Origin: Monocercomonoides exilis
Lineage: Eukaryota > Preaxostyla > Oxymonadida > Polymastigidae
Length of the DNA: 64,000 nucleotides
NCBI GenBank assembly: GCA_001643675.2
Contig: LSRY02000031.1
Span: forward strand, 374,501 to 438,500
Direction: 5' to 3'
Below the pieces are notes generated by a model. It had not been told where the DNA came from. It searched no databases and saw only the letters and a program-made list of their open reading frames with translations. A program made the position numbers and the translations under genes. Position 1 is the first letter of the stretch. Each line of letters begins with the position of its first letter. Below, piece after piece: positions 56,198-64,000 of the stretch.

Positions 56198-59100
56198 ATG
56201 AGTATCCAAGCGAGGATGCGACTTTTAGAAGCTCAAGCAAAACATGATTTAGACATTGGATTATATGATAATGAAAATTATAATCCTTTGTTAATGAAGC
56301 AAATAGAAATGAGGCGTGCTGCACAAGAACAAATGAGAAAAATAAGATCTGCGCAAAGTGCTTCAGATATTGACCAGAGTTTTGCAACTCAAGAGAAAAT
56401 TGAAAGTCCTCCATCTCCTCTTTATAGAGAATCTGATGGATGCGTTTCTGATGCTCACAAAGACAAAGATTCTGATTTTGACAATTCATCAGAAAATCAG
56501 CCTTTTTCAAAAAAAGTCACAACTTCTTCAAAAGCTCCATCTTCAAAAATACCTAGACTTTTAAGGAAAGGCGTTCCTCAAAGGATGCATTCGCCTGCAA
56601 CGCCAAGAAAAAATGAAGAGGAAACCTATGTCGCCTTTTGGAGAACGACACACCCTTACAGCCCTGCGCCTGCTCAACCTAAAGCTCCTTTGGTAAAACC
56701 GTCAGAGCCCTTATCTGCTCCCCCGTCACCCACAAAGGCTACCCCAAAATCGATAAAGAAAAAGAAAAAGAAGACAAAGCAGGCTGAAAAGCCTCAAGAG
56801 AAGAATATAGGTAAAAAGAAGAAATTGAAGACAAAGATAGCAACTGATAATAGAGTTGAAATGCTTGCAAAAGAAATGATAAAATTAAAAGAACAACTTC
56901 GAAAAGAAGAAGAAGAAAGGGAGCAGGAAAGAAAAAGAAAGCAAGAGATTGAGAAAGCGATTGAGGCCGAAAAAAAGAGGTTATCCGATCTCCAACATGA
57001 AAAAGAAATGGAGCTTCAGCGTGAAAAAGAACTATTGAAAGAGAGGGCTCTTGAAAAGGAGAAGGAAATGGAAGAAGAGCTTGAGAGGGAAAGAAGGAAG
57101 TGGGTGGCAAAGGAAGCTGAATGGGAAGAGGAAAGAAGGAAAGAAAGAGAAAGAGAAAGAGAAAGAGAAGAAGAATCAAGAAGAGAAAGAAAGAGAGAAG
57201 AAGAATTGAACGAAGAGCTGAGGAAAAACAGAGAAAGAGAAAGAGAAAGACAAGAAGAAGAGGAAAGAGAAGAGGAAGAGGAAAAAAAGAGAGAGGAAAT
57301 GGAAAGAGAGAAAGAAGAAAGGAGAAGAAAGGGAGAGGAAGCAAAGATCGAAGAAGAAGATGAGGATGATCTGGAATGGGCAAAAGAAGAGCTGAGGAAG
57401 AAAAAAGAGAGAGAAGAGAGAGAAAGGAAGGAGAGAGAAAGGAAGGAAAAGCAGAGGAAGCTGAAGGAGGAGCGAGAGAAGATAGAAAAAGAACTGGAAG
57501 AAATACACGAAAGAGAAGAGCGGGCGCAGATGCAGGCGATGATTGAAGAAAAAGAAGAGAGGAAGAGAAGACTTGAAGAGGAGGAAGAGAAGAGAGCGAA
57601 GGCTGAGATGGAGAAGAAGATGGAGATGCAACGAAGGCAGATTGAAAGCGAAAAGAGGGATGCGATCAAGAATTTGGATGAGAACAGAGAAAGAGAAAGA
57701 GAAAGAGAGAAAGAGAGGGAGAAGGAGAAGGAGAAGGAAAGGGAAAGGGAAAAGGAGAGAGAGAAAGAGAGAGAAAGAGAAAGAGAAAAAGAAAGAAGAA
57801 GAAGAAGAGAAGAGAAAATGCAAAAGGAAGAAAGCAGAAGAGAAATGAAAAAGAAAGAGGAGGAAAGAAAAGCGAGAAAAGAGCAGGAAGAACGAATGAA
57901 GGAAGACGAAGCTAACAACTTGCATCTTTTGGAGCTTATTGAGGAGAAGAAGAGAAAGATTCAAGAGATGCAGAAGGAGAAGGAGAAGAGAGAGAAGGAA
58001 AGGAAAGAAAAGGAGATGGAGTTGAAAAGAAAACAGGATGAAGAAAAGGAAAGAGAGAAGAAGAGAGAGAAAGAAGAGAGAGAGAAGAAGCGAGAAAGAG
58101 AGAAGAGAAGAGAAGAGAAGGAGAGAAAGAAGAGAAAGAAAGAAGAGAAAGAAAGGATAATGTTGCATATGCGGCCGTTATATTCACGTGTTGAAGAATT
58201 GATCGAGCAAATGGCTGAAAGAGATAGAGAAAGAGAGAAAGAAAGAGAGAAAGAGAAAGAGAGAGAAAGAGAAAAGGAAAGGGAAAGAGAAAGAGAGAAG
58301 AGAAGAGAAAGAGAAGAGAAAGAAGAGAAAGAGCGTGCTGAGGCAGAAAAGAGGAGGAGAGAGAGAGAAGAAATGGAATATCAAATGGAAATCAAAAGAA
58401 AGCAAGAGAGAGAGAAAGAAAGAGAGAGGGAACGGGAAAGGGAAAGAGAAAGAGAGAAAGAAAAAGAAAAGATGGAAGAAGTAAAAATTCCTGTTTCAGA
58501 CAGCGTCTCTGCTTCGATTCCAGTTCGGCAAGTGACTTCAGTCTCTGCTCTTCCTTCTTATCCTCCTGCTCTTGATTATCCTTCTTCTTCTTCTTCTTCT
58601 TCTTCATTTCATCCATCTTTGCTTTCACACTATCCACAATCCGTTCCTCTTCCTTCTCTTCCTTCTTCTTCTCTTCCTTCCTCCTCCTCCTCTTCTTCTT
58701 CTTCTCTTTATTTCCCTTCCTTTCAGCGGCAGCCTCTTTACACGCCTTCAGACATAGTTCAGATGACACGAATGTATTCAGATGAGATTGTGGATGGCAT
58801 TTTGGATGAATTGATGACAGACGCAGTGAAGAAGACATGTGAGACATATGGAATTGAGTTGGAGGAAGAAGAAGAAGAAGAAGAAGAAGAAGAGGATGAT
58901 GAAAAAGAAGAGGAGGATGAAAAAGGAATGGGAAAGGGGAAGAAAGAGAAGAGAGAAGAAGAAGAGAAGATGATGATGACAAAGCCAAAAGAAGTTAGTT
59001 TTGATGGTGCGAAAGAGCAAGAGAAAGAAAGAGAACAATCTCGATTGAGACAAATGTCTTCCAAACAGACTGCAGAAAAAAAAAGAGAGAAAGAGAAAGA

Positions 59101-62100
59101 GAGAAGGAAAGAAAAAGAAGAGGAGGAGGAGGAAGAAGAAGAAGAAAGAGAATTATCTCCTGCTTCATGTCGCAAAGTGGAGCCAAAAATTGGAAAGAAG
59201 AGAAAAGAAGAGGATGATGAGGAAGAGGGAGAGGATGAAGAAGAAGAAAATGAAGAAGAAGAGGAGGAGGAGGAAGAAGAAAATGAGGAAGAAGAGGAAG
59301 AGGAAGAAGATGTTGATTCAGAAGCAAGTGACAAACAGAAAGAGAAATCTCAAAAATCATCCAAAAATAAAGATTTGAAGAAGGAAGAGTCAGCAAAAAG
59401 AAAGAAGGAGAAAGAGAAGGAGATGGAGAAAAAGCATAAACATAAGCACAAAAGAAGAGAGGAAGAGGAAGAGGAAGAAGAGAGCGAAACAGAAAAGAAG
59501 CATAAAACATCAAAAGAAAAAGAAAAAGAAAAAGAAAAAGAAAAAGAAAAGAAAAAATCAGACAAACACAAGAAAAGCCATCATTCTCATTCGCATTCTC
59601 ATTCAATCTCATCCAAATCAGCAGAAAAAGAAGGCAAATCAAAAAGAGAAAGAGAAAAAGGAGAAAAAGGAGGAGAAGAGCAATCTGTTGGAGTTGTTGT
59701 GTCTGACTCTCTCTCAACCACTCTGCCAACACATTCAGTCTCTTCCACAGTCAATCCATCTTCTTCTTCTTCTGTTGCTGCTTTTTCTTCTTCTTCCTTT
59801 TCTCCTCCCCTCATCCAACAAGACACCACACAATCTTCTTATCCTTCTCTCCCTTCTCTCCCTTCTCCCTTCATCACTCCCTCCACTTTCGCCCAGCCAG
59901 TCCCTCCTCCTCATCCACAATGTGTTGTTCTTCCTTCTCCTTCTTATCCTTCTTCTTCTTCTTCTTCTTCTTTTCCTTCCTCTTCTTACTCTTCTTCCTC
60001 TCCTCAATCAATCGAACATTCTCCTTCTCTTTCTCTCCCTCAGCTTCAACCTCAGCTTCCTCGGCAGGCAAAGGGAGAGATTAACACAACACCAGAAAGT
60101 GTGAGTGAGAAGGGCAATGGAAGAAGAGGAAGAAGGAGTGAAGAGAAAGAGAGGAAAGAGAAGAAGGAGAGGAAGAGGCAGTACGCAAAGACTTTGGCAT
60201 TGTATGTTTTTAATGATTGGATTTAATTTTTGTTCAAAAGAAAATTTGAAAAAAATAATCTTTTTTTTTGTGAATGAAATGATGATATTTTCTTTTTCTT
60301 AATATTTTCGAGTTATTTCGTGAGAAATTTTTCTTTATTCACAATTTATTTATTTTTTTCAATTTTTATTTTATTTTTATTTTCCATTGTTTTCTGACAC
60401 TTTATTCATCATTATTTTCATCTCATTTTTTTCCCTTCTGTTATTTCCTTTTTCTTCCATTTTTTTTCCATTTTTTCCATTTTTTCCATATTTATCATTT
60501 ATTTCTTCCTTCTATTATTTTTCATTATTTTTCTTCCATTAAACTTCTTCATTCAGATGTGGCGATGAAATATTGTCACAGATGGTGAATGAATGCATCG
60601 AAGTGTTTGAAAGGGAGGCAAACAGACAGATACATGCAGTTGTACAGAAGGAAGTGGAGACATTAGTTGCATTGCAGAAGGATGAGAAGGAGGAAGAGGA
60701 GGATGAAGAGGAAGAGGAGGAAGAGGAGGAGGAAGAAGAGGAGGAGGAGGAGGAAGAGGATGAAGATAGCGAAGAAAGAGAAAGAGAATTTGAAAAGAAT
60801 CGAAAGAGGAAATCTAAACATAACAAGAATAATCGTGCTTCATCCAAACACAACCAAAGAGATGAAAGTGAAAGCGAAGAAATAGAAAATCATTCAAAAG
60901 CCAACAAAAAGTCGCATAAAAACAAAGAAAACGCTATTTCTATCGCTCCTCCCACGTTTATGCCTTCTTCTACCTCTTCTGCTTCATCATCGTCGTCGTC
61001 ATCATCATCATCATCATCATCTTCTTCTTCTTCTTCTTCTTCTTCTTCTTCTTCTTCTTCTTCTTCTTCTTCTTCTTCTTCTTTCGTTTCTTCATTTGCT
61101 TCTCCTTCTTCTTCTTCTTTTTCTTCTTCTTTTGAAAGCAATCAGCTGTCTCCGCCAGCAATGCAGCATTCAGATGACGACAAAGAAGAAATCAATGAGA
61201 TTGACAATGAATACGAAACAGAACAGCAAATGATGAGGAAGAAAGGCGAAAATGAGGAAAATGAGGAAAATGTGGAAAATGGAGAAGAGGAGGAAGAGGA
61301 GGAAGAGAAAGAGGATGGGAAAGAGGATGGGAAAGAGGATGGGAAAGAAAGGAAAGGAAAAGGAGAGAGTTTTGATGATTTACATGGAAATGAATTGGAT
61401 GAAGAGAACAAGAAGGAAAGAGAAGAATCGGATGAAAAGCAGCAACAGAATGAAAAAGGAAGGGAAGATGAATTTAATGATGAATTCGATCAATCCAATG
61501 AACATAGCTATGATTCCTTTGATAGTCCTTCTGGAAAGGATAAAGAAGGAGGCATGAGGAGAAGAGGAGGAGGAGAGGGAGAAGAAGATGATGATGATGA
61601 GGGAGAAGATGAGGAAGAGAAGAAGAGAAAAGAAGAAGATATGCTTCAACAAGAAGAAGAAGCAAATGGAGAAGATCAATCAGAAATGCAAAAACAACAA
61701 AATGTGAGTGAAGAAAAGACGCAAGAGCCACCTTCACAAAAAGGATTGTTTGGAACGAAACTGATATTTGCATTGCCAGATGATGAAGATGAAGATGATG
61801 AAGATGAAGATGAGGAGAATAATAATAATAAGGATGGAGATGAAGATGATGTTGATAATAAAGAAGAAAAAGAAGAAGACGAATATTCAATTAAGCAATC
61901 GAATAATGAAAATGAGAAAAAAGATGATGATGATGAGGAAGAAGGAGCAAACGGATTTGATGGCAAAAAGCAATGGAAAGGAACAGCTTCGTATGACAGC
62001 CAATCTGAAGAGCAGGAAAGATACGAAGACGAAGACGGGTATGAAGACGATGATGACAACGACAACGACTTCTTTGGAAAGAAGAAAGGGGAAGGAGAAG

Positions 62101-62312
62101 GAGAAGGAAAGGAAAAAATGAAGGGAACGGAGAAATTCAGAAGCTCATATGAAAGCAGCGATGAGGAATATTCCGGCAATAGAGAAAGTTTTGAATTTGA
62201 CAGCATGTCAAAAGGGAAAGAAAGCGAAAGCAACGAGTTTGTGGATGAAGATGAAGAAGGAAATAAAGATAAAAGACTGAGTAATCAAGCATTTAATGCA
62301 CATCCAATTTCT

Positions 62313-62344
<32 letters not shown>

Positions 62345-63110
62345 TTCTCAATCTGATTCATTTGATGAAGAGGAGAACTTTGAAGAGCAGAGCGACAGAT
62401 ACATTGACTCAGGTGATGAAAGAGACAGTGTTCAATCAACACCAAAAATAAAAGAGACGACACGAGAACAGAATTCACTCAGAAGCGGAGTTGTTGGTTT
62501 TTCTTCGTTTCATCCAACTTCTGGTTCTAATTCTTCTTCTGCTTCTGCCTCTTCTTCTACTTCCTCCTCTTCCTCTTCCTCTTCCTCTTCCTCTTCCTCA
62601 AGCCCGTTTTCTTCTGGGTTTGTTGCACCGGATGGCAGGAAAATTAAGCTGGCTGGATTTGACGATGATGAAGATGAAGATGATGAAGACTACGAAGATG
62701 AAGACAATGCACATCCAGTTGGTGTGGATGAAGGAGATGAAGAAGATGGCAATGAAGATGCATTTGGGAACAGGTCAAACAGAGAAAGCATGGGAAACAC
62801 GCAGGATCGAAGTGATTATGTGGACGAAGACGAAGACGAAGACGAAGGTGAAGGTGAAGGAGAAGAGACTGGAAGAGGCAAACAGGATGTGTTTGGGAGG
62901 AATCAGAGGGACGATCTTTATGGCGATGGAAATGAAGGAGACGAGGAAGAATACGAAGATTTGGATGCCGGCACAGATGCAGATGCAGATGCAGAAGGAG
63001 GAGGAGGAGGAAATGGAATGCAGACAGGAGATGATGATGAATGGGCAGATGAAGATGAGGACGATGAGAAATATGGAGAAATGAACTTTGAAGACGAAGA
63101 CTTCAAGTGA
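56198..63110 (+). CDS. 2185 aa coiled-coil and acidic low-complexity protein
   Basis: Two exons, 56198-60201 and 60557-63110. They join across a 355-bp intron with a GTATGT donor (GGCATT|GTATGT) and CATTCAG acceptor; TT|A restores one codon. The N-terminus (MSIQARMRLLEAQAKHDLDI) is unique. Residues 60-220 are Ser/Pro-rich and basic, with PHPYSPAPAQPKAP-like motifs. Residues about 225-770 form an extremely long Glu/Arg/Lys coiled coil of the caldesmon/trichohyalin type. Ser/Leu/Pro stretches, Asp/Glu and His/Lys blocks follow. Two short helical motifs resemble each other: YSDEIVDGILDELMTDAV (about 860) and CGDEILSQMVNECIEVF (about 1335, exactly after the splice). Exon 2 is acidic with poly-Ser runs. 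It is likely a cytoskeletal or scaffold protein; no family is assigned. Without the join, exon 1 ends after 1342 aa. Confidence 0.8.
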
Positions 63111-63785
63111 ATGATGAAAAAAAAGAAAGAAAGAACAAAAAATGCATTTTTTCTCTATGTTGACATAAATGTTTTATAAGATGTTTTTATTATTCCTTTC
63201 CTTTTGTTGTTTATCTTCCATACACAATCACTCCACATCACTCTCAATCTCTAAGCATCTCATTTCACTCTTTAACATCCTTTTCTTGTTCACATGTTAT
63301 TTCATTGACTCTCTTTTTTCACTTCTTTCTTCTTTTCCTTATAATTATTTTGTTTGAAAATGCTTTATGAATCATCTCACTTCGCAATCCTATTTCTCTC
63401 TCAAATATTTCACAATCTTTTAGAACTCGGCTTTATTCTTAACTTTTCTTTCGTTTTTGCTTTTTGAAAAATAATCGTAAATAACATGAATAACATAAAT
63501 CATACAAGTGCTGCTCTTTTCGACACATAAAAGAAAAGCACAAATTGTGAAATGGGAAACAATAACAGAGAAAAAAAGAAGCTGTCTCAAGTCGCTTATA
63601 CACTTTGCTCACATTCATTTACTTCCCCTTCCAGATGTTTGAAAACACTTGTTCAATTGGGAGAATTTTATAATCAATAAATACAAATAAAATAATTAGA
63701 ATAAACTTAAAGAATTATAAGTGAGCAATTACTGTTCCACCTTCTTCATTCCAAAAAATACTCATCTCTTCTTCAAATGATATGC
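63111..63785. other. Intergenic region between convergent genes
   Basis: 675 bases of AT-rich DNA between the coiled-coil gene and RPL7. C/T-rich near 63180-63350. No gene or RNA recognised. Confidence 0.5.
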
Positions 63786-64000
63786 TTAGAGACATCTTCT
63801 AATCAGTCTGTTTATCATTCCCATTCTGTTTCCTGCTGCTCCTCCTTCGACAAAGTGCCTCAACTTGCTCTTCTTGTATCCTCCTCTTGGTGAGTTCATC
63901 TTGAATGGCCACAAGAAACGGTTGCATTTGGCAAAGTGTCTTCCGATTGTCACAATTTGCCAGATCAAATCGTCCAACGTCTTAATCTTGTATCTGCCCA
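63786..64000 (-). CDS. RPL7: 60S ribosomal protein L7 (uL30), C-terminal part
   Basis: The frame is open to the window edge and ends at TAA (63788-63786). It reads [39 protein letters not shown], then [20 protein letters not shown] and RCL. This matches the very conserved eukaryotic L7 C-terminus (FLWPFKL.SPRGG...HFVEGG.AGNR...INRLIR). The protein binds 28S rRNA expansion segments in the large ribosomal subunit. About 71 codons are visible, so roughly two-thirds of the gene lies beyond the window. It is the best anchor for phylogenetic placement of this contig. Confidence 0.96.
   Translation of the reverse strand, partial: GRYKIKTLDDLIWQIVTIGRHFAKCNRFLWPFKMNSPRGGYKKSKLRHFVEGGAAGNRMGMINRLIRRCL

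Noticed and set aside
1-64000. tRNA, rRNA or snRNA genes
   Set aside because: Scanning by eye for T-loop-like GTTCGANNC and cloverleaf arms found no convincing candidate; a covariance-model search would decide.

Overview
This is nuclear DNA of a protist, most probably the oxymonad Monocercomonoides (M. exilis type) or a close relative. Non-coding DNA is AT-rich and the genes contain short GT-AG introns. All three stop codons are used as stops, so the code is standard. A 60S ribosomal protein L7 (uL30) C-terminus closes the window. A 7.7 kb ORF has the layout signal peptide, beta-helix ectodomain, one membrane segment and degenerate kinase domain, which I associate with oxymonads. A wrecked gene at 52.4-53.4 kb matches, from memory, a large multicopy family of Monocercomonoides. 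The species name rests on that memory; no search was possible.

Layout. 0-4.2 kb is a gene graveyard: a frameshifted + strand pseudogene, an antisense relic of a beta-helix gene, and dispersed repeats. 4.2-20.5 kb holds two very large + strand genes: a PH-domain protein with a long Ser/Pro and Glu/Lys tail (1841 aa as spliced here), and a 3373 aa coiled-coil, poly-Ser and His-rich protein with four exons. A short secreted Gly/Trp-rich protein lies on the - strand at 20.9-21.6 kb, with a proposed 7-nt first coding exon. A 1.87 kb fold-back element with 777-bp inverted arms follows at 22.1-24.0 kb. The beta-helix/pseudokinase receptor gene fills 25.8-33.5 kb.

34.0-54.0 kb is transposon territory. 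A 2.2 kb pogo-like element flanked by TA carries a broken DD35D transposase. About 10 kb of dispersed repeats and broken genes follow. Then come nested inverted-repeat ends: an outer pair at 45.08 and 54.03 kb and an inner pair at 45.71 and 50.83 kb, all sharing one terminal sequence. The inner pair contains an apparently intact pogo/CENP-B-like DD35D transposase. Relics of host multigene families lie between both pairs.

From 55.5 kb the window is genic again: a small protein with a candidate N-myristoylation signal (- strand), a 2185 aa coiled-coil/acidic protein built from two ORFs joined across a 355-bp intron (+), and RPL7 (-, cut by the window end). Exon joins were worked out by reading frame and splice signals. 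They are internally consistent but have no transcript support.
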